Shown piece by piece: positions 21,113-33,900 of a DNA stretch of 64,000 nt. Under the pieces are notes generated by a model, which was given only the letters and a program-made list of their open reading frames with translations, was not told the origin of the DNA and did no database searches. Numbering within the stretch: the stretch's first letter is position 1; each line of letters opens with the position of its first letter. Made by a program: the position numbers and the translations under genes. The stretch spans positions 41,526,263-41,590,262 of the forward strand of contig NC_061119.1 of NCBI RefSeq assembly GCF_002878395.1, written 5' to 3'. This DNA comes from Capsicum annuum (Eukaryota; Streptophyta; Magnoliopsida; Solanales; Solanaceae).

Positions 21113-23850
21113 ATGGTTTACTTTAGAGATTCAACATCTTCTTCCCCTAAGCCACGATATCTTATAATATCAGATCATAAGGATAGCAAGGTGAAGACAA
21201 AGCTACTTATTAGTACGCCATTGTCTGGACAATATGTTGCTCCGTGGCCACCTTTGGAAAACATACCTGATTTGAACCAATAGACTCTTGAATCTATAAT
21301 CGTCCACCTAAGACATGGGTACTTTACTCTTTCAATCATCATACTAAAAATATTGCTAGTACTTTTCCATGCTTGGAACGGCGAATATCATAAATAGAGA
21401 GAATAGGTGGGGTGAAACTTTTCTGCTTAGTGGTGAGTTTCACTATATTCCTGACTATTGGGAATGGGCTGAAGATGTTCTTAGTAGTAGTTACCAGACT
21501 TTAAAGGATGCAAAGCTTTACTATGTTGTATATGGTCCACGTTTTACTTATGACCATAATACAAATATCTTTCAAGCCTTATGTGAAGCTTGGTGTCCTA
21601 TTATGAATATGTTGCTTACCTCGGTTTGAGAAATTTCCCTGTATCTTTAGGATTTACATACTATTGGAGGTCTTCCAATAATAGGAAGTTTTTATAAGGA
21701 AGTTGTACTGGATGTTACAAAACTTACAGGCACTTATGATAAGGGGAAAAGGTTCCTTCTCAAAACTTATGAATATTTACTTGATGCCTTTTATCAAATA
21801 TATGAAGGGACTGGTGATAATCCGAGCATTCCCATGAGAAAATGGATACAGTTTTGGTGTAATAAAGCTTTCAAATATGAGCCACCTCTATCGAGAAGAT
21901 AAAGAAATCCATTCTTCTAAAATCATCGCATAACCTGACTGGAAAGCTCGACAAGGTTGTTATTTGGTCATCTGAAGAAGAAGTCTTATTTTATAAGCTA
22001 GGAGTTAAGAGTCACAGGAAAGACGATACATACTTAGATGCCTTTTTGTTCTACTAGTTGTATGTGTTTGTGCTTTCTATAAAGGAAGGAGATGTTATAT
22101 GTCCAGGAGTCTTTAGAGTTGTTTGTTACTTAGCAAGTAGACGAAGAGTTAGCCTTGTGATTCCGATCTTAGCTACTATCTATAGGGGACTGAACAAAAT
22201 ATCAGAATGCCTGCGGCTTAATCTTGTTCGGGCATGCTTCCCAGTTCATTACGTATATGGTTGGTTGGTCCGCTACTTTAATACTTATTTTTCTTTGACA
22301 GATGGACCAATTGATCCCCTCATGGATGGATATTCTGGCGAAGGTGATTATAGGTACTATGGAAAAGAAGAAACAAAAAAACGTATTCATGGAGGAGGAA
22401 CCATTAATTAGGATGACACATTTTTTGAGAGGCCTCAAGCCTATCACTACCGCGGTACTGGAAATGCCAAAGAATTTCAGTTGAATTTTTCATGAGTATT
22501 TGCTCAAACTATCTTGCTTTAAGAGATGTGAATGCCCTCATTATTGAGACTTATAGTCCCCAAAGATTTAGCCGTTAATTTGGCTTCTTCCAAGATTCTC
22601 CTGGCTTACTAGATCAAGATTTTTTAGAAACTTCGTTAGAAGATAGATTGAGACTTGCACGGATTTGTGTGTTGGCTAAATCCATGGCCAAGGTGACATT
22701 TCCCCTAGTGACTTCAAATTGAAGAGATTCTCGTCATCAAATTATAATTCTTGGCAGGAAAAGGTGCACATGAGCATTCTAGAAGATCACATATGATTTC
22801 TATAGAGTGTCGTAGGTCCTAACATTGATGCCTCTCAAGAAAGTGAGAAAGAGGCATTAACTGTGAATAGGTCTCTCATTTTGAAGTCCAAAGAAGTAGT
22901 AGAAGAGATTAAGGAATCTTTTCCTTAAGAAATTTAATAAGAACAAATGTCAATCCCACCATATCAAGTTCCCAACAAGTGGCTAGCTGAAGATAAGAGT
23001 GCTAGCAGTCATGGAAATCATTGTTGGAAGAAAGTAAGACCATCCTTAGAAGAACCGTCAAATGCTAATTTGCATGTGGTAGAGATTTCTGGTTATAATA
23101 TTAGTTCTTCAAGGACACTAACAACTAACAAAGAGTTAATGATTCAAGCTTTCTCACTTATTCTATGGTTATCCAATTGGTTCACTAATTATTATTTTTT
23201 ACAGCCAAAAAATATCAACATACTGGATGCTCCCCATTGCGGTAGACCGCAAGACAGTGGTGAATCTATCACCGGAACAAACTTCATAAAAGCATGTTCT
23301 GCCTTAAAATTAGAGAAAGAGGTCACTTCTACCCCCGGTGTTAAAGCTAAAGCAAGTGCAGAATCAGATTTTCACAAACAACCAGCAATGACCATGCCCG
23401 TTTTTTTAATGGAAAGAAGGTTATTTTTGAGCTTAGAAAAGAATTCGTTATAAAAGTTTGGGCTAGCATCCACACCAAGTTAGAAGGACTTACTGTAGAC
23501 TGTGCTTCTTCTCTTGCAGATGAGGTCTAAGTAGTACTTAAAGATATGAGTGGAATAGGTGTAAACATTTTCCCTTTACAGCATCTATTGGAGTCTTTTT
23601 TTGAGCTCGCCATTTTCTATGACCAAGCACGGTCGACACTTATTGATGAGGATGCAGAAATTTAAAAGTCAGAGTCATATCAAAAAGCCAAGGAGCATCT
23701 TGAACTTGTGATGAAGGAAAGGGATGAGAAATCTAGAGAACTATCCACTGCTTGCCAATCTCTTAAGAAGGCAAGAAACAAAGTGAAGAAGTTGAAAGCT
23801 CTCCGAGATGCCGCTAAGGAAAAAGCTAAGGATTGAATCTAAAGTTTCTG
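21113..23850 (+). pseudogene. Antisense plant-mobile-domain (PMD) protein of the Tat element
   Basis: The ATG at 21113 follows 'TTTTTCAGTTTGAATC'. Broken frames then show a plant mobile domain: 'RWGETFLLSGEFHYIPDYWE' (21405-21465), 'FQALCEAWCPIMNMLLTSV' (21570-21627), 'GGLPIIGSFYKEVV' (21665-21705), 'FRVVCYLASRRRVSLVIPIL' (22110-22170) and 'SRQFGF'-like sequence near 22570. The second half (22947-23453) is Ser/Thr-rich, and 23690-23835 encodes a Lys/Glu-rich coiled coil. PMD proteins occur in plant transposons and in some gene-silencing factors; their role in retrotransposons is unknown. At least four stops or shifts break this copy. It is convergent with pol, whose stop is at 25298-25300. 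Tat elements are known to carry extra ORFs, sometimes antisense, next to the 3' LTR, which supports native cargo over a chance insertion. Confidence 0.65.
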
Positions 23851-25297
23851 GTGCTGAATAAGAATTCTCCAAATGTGCTGACATTTCCTTAGCAACTAAA
23901 AATGCCTCGAATGATGTCGAAAAGAAGAAGCAAGGGTTAGAGGCTTCTCTCCAGGATTTAGTTAACTATTAATTGTGTTTAGATTAGCTTCATAAGATGT
24001 CTTTCTTTATTTTCAAATCTTTTTGCTTTCTTTCCTTTTGTTTTGTCTAATTAGTTGAATTCAGTAACATTAATAAACTCCTTCCACTTGGCTTTATATT
24101 GCTCATTATTTTTAATACTTCTTTTGCTTTTTTGGCTCCCAAAATTGTTTACTTATAATGCATTGATCATATTGTATTAAACCTCAGCTTTAGCCAAGTT
24201 TTGTTGTTCAACAGCTTGTTTCTTTAAGGTAGAAAATTTGTATTTGGAGGCGAGAATATCAAAATTATGAGCTACTTTATTTTTTTTCAAAAATCAGACT
24301 TCTTGATTTAAAACATACCCAAAATTCAGAATTTTAGAGTATTTGGGTCGTTCCAAATAATATTTTGAAGTCAAGTTTAAATGTCGTTAGACAAACATTT
24401 TTCAGATTTGTGCAATTACACTAAAAAAATTGTATCTTCGTGTAGAAGAATCGAAATTGAAATCCTCTTCATTATCCATAGACTAAACTTCCAAATCTAA
24501 AACATATCCAAAATTCAAGAGTTTAGACCATTTGGATCGTTCTAAAAAGTATTTTGAAGACAAGTTTATATGCTGCCAGACAGACATTTTCAGGTTTGCG
24601 CGACTACATAAATAATATTCTATCTTGATGTAGGAGTACCAAAATTGAAATCTTCTTAATTTCCCATAAACTAGACTTATAAGTCTAAAACATATCCAAA
24701 ATTTAAGATTTTATAGCATTTAGATCATTCTAAAAGTATTTTGAAGTTAAGTTTATATGCTGCCAGGCAGACGACTACACAAAAAATATTATATCTTGAT
24801 GTAGGAGTATCGAAATCAAAATCTGCTTAATTCTCCATAAACTAGACTTACAAATTTAAAACATATCCAAAATTCACAATTTTAGAGTATTTGGATCGTT
24901 CTAAATAATATTTTGAAGTCAGCTCAAGTTCAGTTTTTCTCAATTTTTCAGTTTTGCTCGTCTTGTGATAGAAAATTCATAACTCGGAATGTGAATCCTC
25001 GAACTATGATTTTTTTTTACTAATGAGACTGAACTTAGAATGAAACTCTGAGCACCTACGTACCCCAGTAAAGAGGATCTAGTCATAACGTAGTTCTGAA
25101 GGAGCAATAAATTTGCTTATTTATTTTTCTTTTTAATTTTGATATAAATTTTTTTGTCCTAACTTTTGCCTAGGCGTCTCTTTCGAAATTTTCAACCTAG
25201 CATACTTTTTTTAGGGGGCCGTACATAGTTTATACTCTTGCGGGTCAGGAGTGACATGAAGTTTAGGCTCCTACCTTAAGGAGCATTCTTATTCTCT
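23851..25297. repeat. Non-coding region between pol and the antisense gene, with four tandem repeats of about 175-190 bp
   Basis: A unit opening 'AAAACATATCCAAAATTC' and containing 'TTTGGATCGTTCTAAA' and 'TATTTTGAAGTCAAG' starts at about 24310, 24500, 24683 and 24857. Units share 'GATGTAGGAGTA' and 'GACTTACAAATC' blocks. The sequence after it (24960-25297) has no ORF and leads into the end of pol on the minus strand. Confidence 0.6.
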
Positions 25298-26530
25298 TCA
25301 AGGATAGTATCTCCTTATGAACTTTTCATTGATGGGGCCAATATGCAAACCTTCCGAGTTAACAAGTTTGTAAGCACTACTTGAGTATACTTCTTGTACG
25401 ACATATGATCTATCCCACTTAGCTGAGAACTTGCTTCTAGATCAACGAGAGGTGATAATGGGCTTTCTTACAACAAGAACTTGGTCACCTACTTGAAATC
25501 ATCTAAGGCGGACCTTCTTATTAAAAGATCGAGATGGCGGGCTTGATAACATACCAAGATTTGTTGAGCATCTAGACTCTTTTAATCCAAAGCCTCAAAT
25601 TCTTTAGGATGTAATCGAATGCTTTTTTTCATTAGTAAGTCCTTTTTGAATAGCAAGCCGCAATGATGGGATTTGAAGTGGCAAAACTGCTTTAACTCCA
25701 TAAACAAGTAGATAAGTAGTTGCCTGTGCTGGTGTGCGATAGGTTGTTCTATATGACCAAAGAGATTCTTCTATTCTATCGTGCCAATCCCTCTTAGATT
25801 TTGAAATGACCTTGTTCAACAAGTTACAGAGTATCTTGTTAAATTCTTCAGCAAGGCCATTGGCAGTAGCATAATACATAGAGGGATTGCGTTGCTTGAA
25901 GCAAAGAAAATCATATATCTTGGTTATCAACTTATTATCAAATGGATTACCATTATCCATTATTATATATCTAGGAATGCCAAAGCGATAGATAATATTG
26001 ACTCGAATGAAGTTTGCCACATTTTCTTTCTTTACTTCTTTTAGAGAAACAGCTTCAGCCCATTTTAAAAAATAATCAGTTGCAGCTAGCATATACAAAT
26101 GTCCACCAGAAGACTTCGGTAATGGTCCAACAACATCCAATCCCCATGCCTTAAAAAACTATGAAACAGTAGTCGGGTGTAATACCTCTGGGGGTTAATG
26201 TATTAAATTTGCATGAAATTGACAAGCTTTACACCTTCAAGCGTAATCTAAGCAATCTTTCATCATAGTTTGCCAATAATAACCCATCCTTTTTATATGA
26301 AAATGAAGCTTTGGCCCAGACTGATGCGCCCTACACACTCCAAAATGAGATTCTTGCATAGCTTGAACAGACTCATCTGTGCCCAAACAACGTAAGAGTA
26401 CTCCATCAAATGATCATCTATAGAGTGTACCCTTATAGTAAAGAAAGCGAGGGGATCGTCGTCAAATTTTTTTCCTTCTTTGTAGGATTTCTGGTAAGAT
26501 TCCATAACATATGTAATCAATTATCGATTT
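25298..26530 (-). pseudogene. Integrase of the Tat element
   Basis: The C-terminal end reads 'GPINEKFIRRYYP' and stops with TGA at 25298-25300. The open stretch 25604-26140 (178 codons) is the catalytic core. Asp2 (MDVVGP), Asp62 (IIMDNG) and Glu98 (NGLAEEF) give the DD35E triad, so the active-site residues are present. Upstream, 26200-26290 holds the zinc-binding pair in 'RCKACQFHANLIH', with a stop just before it. The N-terminal part (26293-26520) is frame-shifted. The enzyme would insert element DNA into the host genome. Stops and shifts before and after the core make it non-functional. Confidence 0.85.
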
Positions 26531-26589
26531 CCACCAGTCTTCAATCTCGGCCTCAAAAGCGGTGATAACTTTTTCAACTTCTTATATAT

Positions 26590-27070
26590 CATTATTTGGC
26601 GGTGGCACTACCCATCTTTGGCAAATGATGGCTTGTATTTGATCGGGAAAACAATGCAGAAGCTAAAGTTGCCAACGCATCAGCCCTTTTATTTTTTTCC
26701 CTAGGGACGTATTGAATGGTCACCTCTCTAAGCCAACTTATCAACTTCTGAGCGTAATCGCGATAAGGAAGCAACTTAGGCTTCTTAAACTCATAACTAC
26801 CCAAAACTTGGTTGATCACTAAATTGGAATCTCCAAAGACTTGCAATTGTAATTATTTTATATCGATAGTCATTTCGAGTCCAAGTATGAGCGATTGATA
26901 TTTAGCGACATTATTAGAGCAACACTGTGTTAAAGTGAAGGAATATGGCAAAAATTCCCCATTGGGAGTGATAAACACTACTCTAGCACCAGCTCCCTCA
27001 CAATGTGCAGCACCATCAAAGTACACCTTCCAAGGAGATTAGATTTCTACAAACATAACATCTTCATTAG
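26590..27070 (-). pseudogene. Second RNase H (RVT_3 / archaeal-type) of the Tat element
   Basis: Reading leftwards: 'KVYFDGAAH' (about 27020) supplies the first Asp, 'CCSNNVAKYQSLILGLEM' (26870-26930) covers the helix that normally carries the catalytic Glu, and 'VFGDSNLVINQVLGSY' (26790-26840) and 'ADALATLASAL' (26650-26685) supply two further Asp. The usual 'AEYQ' is 'AKYQ' here, so the catalytic Glu is Lys (GAA to AAA). A stop lies at about 26855. This extra RNase H is the diagnostic mark of Tat-lineage elements. Confidence 0.8.
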
Positions 27071-27189
27071 GTAGTTCATTAGATAAATTCCAATTATGTG
27101 GAATCGGATAGTCAGCCAAGAAATCTACCATCACTTGTCCTTTTAGTGCTTTTGGAGAGATATATACAATTTCAAATTTTTGGAATTAA

Positions 27190-28460
27190 AGGTACCACCT
27201 TGCTAGTCTATTGCTTAAGACAAGCTTGGACATGACAAACTTAATAGGATTTACTTTTGAGATGAGTCATACAACATGAGCTTGAAAGTAATGCTTCATT
27301 TTCTGAATTGAGAATACAAGTGCCAAACACAACTTCTCTATAGAAGAATACTTTATCTCAATTGGTGTCATCATCCTACTGATCTGTCTTGTGCCGCAAT
27401 ATATAATATCAATGGCTTTCCAGGTATGGGAGCTACAAACACTGGATCCTTCATTAGATAAGACTTTATACTCTCGAAAGCATTGGTGCAAGCCTGGTCC
27501 CATTCAAAGGGGAATCTTTCTTCATAAGATGACTGAATGGTTGATACCTCCCAGCTAGGTTTGAAATAAATCTCCTTAGATACGCCAACTTTCCTTGCAA
27601 ACTTTTCAGTTTGTAAATATCTTTAGGCTAAGGCATCTTCAAAATAGCATCTACCTTATCCTGATCAATTTCAATCCCGTGATATCGAACAATAAATCCG
27701 AGGAACTTTCTAGAAGCAACTCCAAAAGCACACTTCAAAGGGTTCATTTTGAGTTGGTATCTTCAAAGTCGTTCGAATACCATTCTCATATCATGTAGGT
27801 GGTCATCTTTCTTTCTTGATTTCACAACTAAGTCATCAACATAGCACTCAACATTCTTATGAAGCATATCATCAAAAATTTTCTGCATAGCTCATTGGTA
27901 AGTAGCACCAACATTCTTTAAACCAAAAGGCATCACCTTGTAGCAATATATTTCTTTAGGAGTGCGAAAAGCTGTGAGTTCTTCATCTCTTGGTGCAATA
28001 CGAATCTGATATAACTAGATGATCCATTTATAAAAGACATTGCTTTATATCCAGTTATGGCATCAATCATAAGCTTGGGTATCGGAAGAGTGAATTCATC
28101 TTTAGAACACACATTATTAACATTCCTAAAGTCAACATAAACTCGAATTTGACCATTCTTCTTTCTTATAAGTACTATGCTTGAAATCTATGTGGGATAC
28201 TTGACTTCACGGACGAAACATGCTTCGATGAGCTTATTAACTTCAGTTTCAATCAAAGGAACTAATTCATGTCTAAAGCGACATTGAGCCTGCTTAATAG
28301 GGCGAGCACCTCTCTTCACAGCAAGGCGATAAACTGCAATTTTAGGATCTAATCTTGGCATTTCTCTGTAGCTCCAAGAAAATACATCTCTATATTCCAT
28401 AAGCAACTCAATGTACTTGTTTTCTTCATCTACATCTAGTAAGTAACTAAAATACATAGG
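27190..28460 (-). pseudogene. Reverse transcriptase and RNase H of the Tat element
   Basis: The N-terminal part is the 89-codon piece at 28188-28457, which ends '...IEACFVREVKYPT'. Then come 'KKNGQIRVYVDFR' (about 28135-28175), 'YVDD' (27832-27843), the active site, and the first RNase H around 27267-27503 with 'PIEIKYSSIEKLCLALVFSI'. The order and the wording match Ty3/gypsy pol. Frameshifts separate the pieces, and the TDFRD-like Asp and both Asp of YVDD are retained. It would copy element RNA into DNA. The copy is dead. Confidence 0.85.
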
Positions 28461-28794
28461 CCTTCAATCTTCATGAGTCCTAAGATTGACTTCCTTCAAT
28501 GCATCAATAATGTTCTTCACGCCTTCCTCAAGTTCAGGTGGTGCATCTTTAGCGTCTTCAACTTATTGAGGATCACCATCATTTAAAGATATATGATGAC
28601 ATGTGTTGATATTAACGAACTCCTTTTCAATCTTCATATGTGGGAGAGTACTTTCTTATCGCACATTGTGATATGATCTGATGATCCTACACTTTCTACA
28701 TATTCTTCACGCTCCTTTGCATGAACTATAGTATGGGTTTTTGCTTTGAGGACATCTCCACATAAAACTAAGACTTTTGTTTCTCTCCTCATTC
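28461..28794 (-). pseudogene. Protease-RT linker of Tat pol, left part
   Basis: The minus strand encodes 'RRETKVLVLCGDVLKAKTHT' and then an acidic stretch, frame-shifted before RT. The piece continues at 33416 on the far side of the hAT insertion, where the preceding residues 'NFHKNLIPSRM' are found. Confidence 0.7.
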
Positions 28795-29079
28795 TAGGGA
28801 TATTAATAGGGTCGGGCCGGGTCAACCCGAAACCGACCCGTCATAATTAAACGATTATAGACCAGTTTGATTTTGGGCCAGGTTTAACAGGTTGATATGG
28901 TTCCAGGCCCAATAGTAAATTTCTACGAAACAACTCGGGACTGGCTCACTGCACTTAACCCGGTCCAACCCGTCAAACTCGGTCAAAAACGATCAAAATT
29001 TTTGTCAAAACTGGTCAAAACCAAAAAAAAAATTAAAAGTTTTTTCTCCAATAGACACTATATATATATCCTTCTATAT

Positions 29080-29391
29080 ACATTTTAAATACGTTAAATA
29101 ATATATATACACTATATATATAACATATACTATATTAGAATTTAAAAAATATATACACATATACACAATTACACATGTAATCTTGTATACAACTATATGT
29201 TAGTTAAATATATATACTACTTTAAATAAAACATATACTACAAGATATATACTACAATATATATACTAATTTATAAAATATATACATATGTATACGTTAA
29301 ATATATACTATTTTAGAGTATATAGAAGATATATACACATATATATATGTATCATTCAATATATATGTACTACTTTAAATAAAACAAGACT

Positions 29392-29436
<45 letters not shown>

Positions 29437-29536
29437 NNNNNNNNNNNNNNNNNNNNNNNNNNNNNNNNNNNNNNNNNNNNNNNNNNNNNNNNNNNNNNNN
29501 NNNNNNNNNNNNNNNNNNNNNNNNNNNNNNNNNNNN

Positions 29537-29578
<42 letters not shown>

Positions 29579-30165
29579 TACAATATATACACACACACTA
29601 TATATAGTTATATACTAATTTATAAAAAATATACACATGTATACATTAAATATATACTAATTTAGAGTTTATAGAAAATATATACACATATATACGTACT
29701 ATTCAATATACGTACTACTTTAAAACATCTACTACAAGATATATACTACAACATATATACAGATTTATAAAACATATACATATGTATAGGTTAAATATAT
29801 ATTACTTTAGAGTCTATAGAAAATATATACACATATATATGTACCATTCAATATATGTACTATTTTAAAAAATATACATACAACATATAAACACTTTATA
29901 TATACTAATTTATAAAACATATATACATGTATACGTTAACTATATACTACTTTAGAGTCAATAGAAAATATATACACATATATACGAACCATTCAATATA
30001 TGTACTACTTTAAAGCATATACATATACTACAATATATATACTAATTTATAAAACATATACACATGTATACGTTAAATATATACTACTTTAGATTCTATA
30101 GAAAATATGTACATATATACGTACCATTCAATATATGTACTACTTTAAAAAATATGCTACTTAAT
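29080..30165. repeat. AT-rich tandem repeat of about 145 bp with (AT)n
   Basis: A unit with 'ACTAATTTATAAAACATATA', 'TATACGTTAAATATATACTA' and 'GTACCATTCAATATATGTAC' recurs about seven times; the phrase 'TTTATAAAA' falls near 29270, 29612, 29763, 29906 and 30045. It lies in the 3' non-coding part of the hAT element. Translations of the (AT)n stretch are meaningless. Confidence 0.75.
29437..29536. other. Assembly gap of 100 N
   Basis: Flanked on both sides by pure (AT)n, so the true length is unknown. The rounded size indicates a placeholder. Confidence 0.98.
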
Positions 30166-30492
30166 ATAATAAATTAATAATACTTGATAGTAAATTAGTA
30201 ATATATTAAAATTAAGTATTTAATTTAAACTAGAAATTCAATTAAAATTATTAAATGGAAAAAATTACAAAGTAAGGAGTGAATGAATGTTATATTTTAT
30301 TGATTACAAAATGTAAAATGATTCAAAATTTATAATGTACATTAATGAAAAATCTACAAAGTTTTCATCATTTTTTCCAGCTCATCCATGTTAACATTAA
30401 CAGGAAATTGCATAGGATAGTCAAAGTCAATGAGGAAAAAACCATGCATTGGACTTGATTATGCTGAGTTCTCCCTTGATGTCATAATTTCT

Positions 30493-32791
30493 TCAAGATT
30501 CTGTTCGTCTTTCAGATCCACCTCCATTTCTTCGTTCCACTCTAATCCAATTTCTAAGGTAAACTAGAACATTCATAGCATTGCTTCCCAATGAGTGTCG
30601 ATTGTCTACAAGTTGTTGTCGTCCCTGACTAAAAGCGCTCTCCGATGCAACGGTTGATATTGGAACATTCAATATATCTCTAGCTAATCTTGAAAACACA
30701 GGTTATTGTGTTTCATTATTCTTCCACCAATCCAACGCGTTGATCCATCATCTACGATCCTCTATCGGCGTTCGAAGATAATACTTAAGCTCTTCCCCAG
30801 AAGCTATTGTGTAAGTTCCCTCCTCAAAACTGTTCCAAACATTTAAATCATAAAAGTAATCAGGAAAACCACTATGTGCCAACATTTTAGAAGATGATGG
30901 CTCCTCGGAAGGATGAGAAGCGACAGTTGGAGTGATATTTATCGGTACAGCTAAATCAAGTAAATCGGCATAATGGTTATATAATTTATCTATGTAAATG
31001 TTTGCATTACTCATAGCCGTATACAAATCTGGTTGTTCTGGTTCTTCATCATCAGAAGCATTGTTAGTATTTATCTCTAAGTTAGAATAAATAAGAGTAC
31101 TAAAGTGGCACATAGTAGTATATTTCATACATAGATTTATTATAGCACCAACCAAGTAAATAGGGGGAATCAGAAAAAAATATTTTTTATTTTGCAAACA
31201 TAGCACCAACAACTTCTTTGTAACCTTTTTTATTCTTATATTCTTTGAACAAAGTAGAAATATCAGCTATATATGCTAAAATATTACAAATAGTAGGATA
31301 ATAAGAACTGAAAAATTCAATCGTAGCTATATAAAATTTTTTCAAAAACTTAACAAGATCATCAATTACAGCTCAATCCGAATCATGTAGCATACATTCA
31401 ATCGAATATGTAAATGAACCACAATATTGGTTAAAATTTAGTGTTATAGGAACTCTATAAGCATGACAAGTTTTTAAATAATCATACGTAGCATTCTATC
31501 TAGTATCACATTCTTCAGGCATTAATATCGGTCTAAGTCCATTTTCTTGACATTTAACTTTAAATTCTCTAAATTTTTTTCTTCGATTATTTTCTTGAAT
31601 AAACCCAACACCAAGCCTTATTTTTTTAATATAAAGCTCAAAAAATTTTAGACCATCTCTTACAATTAAATTATATATATGACAAGCACACTTACCATGA
31701 AATATTTCAGATAACGGTGGAGAGAGCTTAGATTTTAACTTTGTAATAGCAGTCTTGTTGTTAGAAACATTATCAAAAGTAATACATAAGACTTTTTTTT
31801 CAATACCATAAAATTCTTCAACTTTACTAATCGAATCAGCAATAAATTCTCCAGTATGTCTACGATCTTCATCATACAAAAAAGCAAGAATACGTTTTTG
31901 CATAACATAATTACTATCTATCCAGTGACAAGTAATGGTTAAATAATCATTTTTATTAACAGCACGACCAAGATTAGAAGTTAGAGTCATTCTATATTGA
32001 ATATTTTTTAACAATGTAGATAAATAAAAAACATATTGTGAATGAAGTCTGAAAATATCAGTCCGACAAGTACTTCTAGGAATACCATTAAACATAGAAT
32101 TATAAATTGCTTGAATATAATAAATAAACGCATCCGAAGAAGGAAAACTGAAAGGCAAACAACCAATGCTACCATTTTTGCTATTTCTTCTCGGTCCCTA
32201 TATTTATTATAATTCTTAATTACCTGATCAATTGCTGGGTCCATTCTAGTTTGTGTTGGCCCTCCAACAACCTCACCACCTTTTGCAATAAATAACTCTC
32301 TTTCGTGATTATCATTTATATGTTTTATTAACGTACCCGTACCCCCTTACTTGCCTCCACTTTTATGCTTATATACTTGTTGACAAATATTGCATTGCAC
32401 CTCAGTATCTTCTATACGTGTAAAAAATTATCATGTAATACTAATTGTTCTACGAGCTATTGGGGCACGGGGAGGGCGATTAATTCTGATCGAACGTTAG
32501 CATTTTATGCAGGTGTCTCACCAATATTTTCATCATCTTCATCTAAATCAACCGCATCTACTTCATTTTCTTCTTCTATACCATAATTTTTATGAGCTTC
32601 TACATAATTCATACCGTGAGTACCTACACCTACTTCTTCCTCAAAAGATTGACTAAGCGGCACTGAAGGCACATGGGAATATCTACTATTTGAACTACCT
32701 TTATCGTCAGTATTTTGCTTTTTACTACCACTACCACTTTCGAAAATTTTTTTTTTACACTTTTACTGGTAAGGTTTCTTAATTTATCCAT
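30493..32791 (-). pseudogene. hAT transposase (RICESLEEPER/DAYSLEEPER type), broken
   Basis: A start is likely at 32791 ('MDKLRNLTSK'). An acidic region follows, then a BED zinc finger: 'QCNICQQVYKHKSGG' at about 32357-32397 and the paired His residues near 32305-32330. The open stretch 31496-32158 (220 codons) holds the catalytic fold with 'TCHWIDSNYVMQKRILAF', 'ITFDNVSNNKTAI' and 'HGKCACHIYNLIVRDGL'. The C-terminal hAT dimerisation domain is at 30493-30699: 'LARDILNVPISTVASESAFS'. Stops and shifts at about 31230-31490, 30720 and around 32400 break the frame. The enzyme would excise and reinsert hAT elements; this copy could not. Confidence 0.85.
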
Positions 32792-33415
32792 AGTATAGAT
32801 CAAACTAAACAACATCAAAATACACAAATATAATAAAATTAAATATTTAATAATTAATACACTAACTAAAAATTAAAAGTAAGAGATGAAACGACAATAC
32901 CTAATTTTAAAAGTATCCGAAAGTTGGGACTTTAGAAATTTCCACTTGTACTTTGTAATCGCAAAATTAAAAAATTAAATTGAGCAATTTAGAAAATATA
33001 TAGAATATTTGAGAATTGAGATTTGAGAGAGAATGAGATTTGAGATAATAATAATTATGTGAAAAATAATTTGAAAGTGTAGGGTATTTATAGGGATTTT
33101 TTTGGGTTATAAAAAATATTTTAAATTAATTTTTTTTGAATGTAAAGGGCCAAATAGCCATTTTTGGGGTCCAAACGGCCATTTAGCCGTTGGGCCCAAC
33201 TGCTATATTTCCCCAATGGTCAAAATTCTTTTTTTAATTAAAAAAAATGGGCCGATTAATCGGCAGGCCTGGACCGGGTTAATCGGGTCCCCAAAAAATT
33301 GGCCCAGCCTAGAACCCGGAATCCTACAGCCCGGGGGCTGATCGGGCCGAGCCTTGTATGTGGGCCGGGTCGAACTAGTTTGGGACCAGTTAACCCGGCC
33401 CGATTGACATCTTTA

Positions 33416-33900
33416 CCTCATTCTAGAAGGAATCAAATTTTTGTGAAAATTAGGCTCTTTAGCATAAACATGGTCTTCCACCCTTCTATCATTTCCTTGG
33501 CATTTGTATTTCTTCTCCATTGGCCCCAACCTATCAAACACCGAAGTTCTTGGACATGGGTCAGTGAGCCGATCAAATACAGAAGCCCTTTTGTTAGATG
33601 CTACATAATTATCCTTAGGGTTAATGTAGTTGATACACACCCTATTTATAGATATACGATTCGGTGATGGTTGTTTGTAACCCAAACCTTCACACAATAG
33701 TTTGACGGTATTCCCTTTCACTATCATCATCTTCTGAGTAGGATTTAGACTATGGTTTGGACCTCCTCGTGCTTCAGGTGGGAGCTTCCCTAGTTTAAAG
33801 GATTCACCGGGTTTGTATCCAACTTTTGAGAATAACTTATAGGTATTTGGATCAAAACCCTAATTTATACGTTTTCAGGAAATATTTTATGCGGATCAAG
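33416..33900 (-). pseudogene. Protease-RT linker of Tat pol, right part
   Basis: The 105-codon piece 33413-33730 includes 'NRISINRVCINYINPKDN', 'RTSVFDRLGPMEKKY' and 'NFHKNLIPSRM', a linker found in Solanaceae Tat polyproteins as I recall them. It joins at the hAT insertion point to the piece ending at 28794. Confidence 0.7.

Larger units (their letters stand above)
28787..33423 (-). mobile_element. hAT transposon with 8-bp TSD, inserted in Tat pol
   Basis: The element runs 28795-33415 (4.6 kb with a 100-N gap) and is flanked by a perfect 8-bp duplication CCTCATTC (28787-28794, 33416-33423), typical of hAT. The ends are imperfect inverted repeats: 'TAGGGATATTAATAGGGTCG' at the left, and the inverse of the right end reads 'TAAAGATGTCAATCGGGCCG'; both lead into a 'GGGCCGGGT' run. 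It encodes a decayed BED-finger transposase on the minus strand. The segment 28840-30300 is non-coding and repetitive. Confidence 0.9.

Noticed and set aside
29288..29665. Overlapping ORFs of Ile-Tyr repeats on both strands
   Set aside because: They are translations of (AT)n and of the N gap, with no coding meaning.
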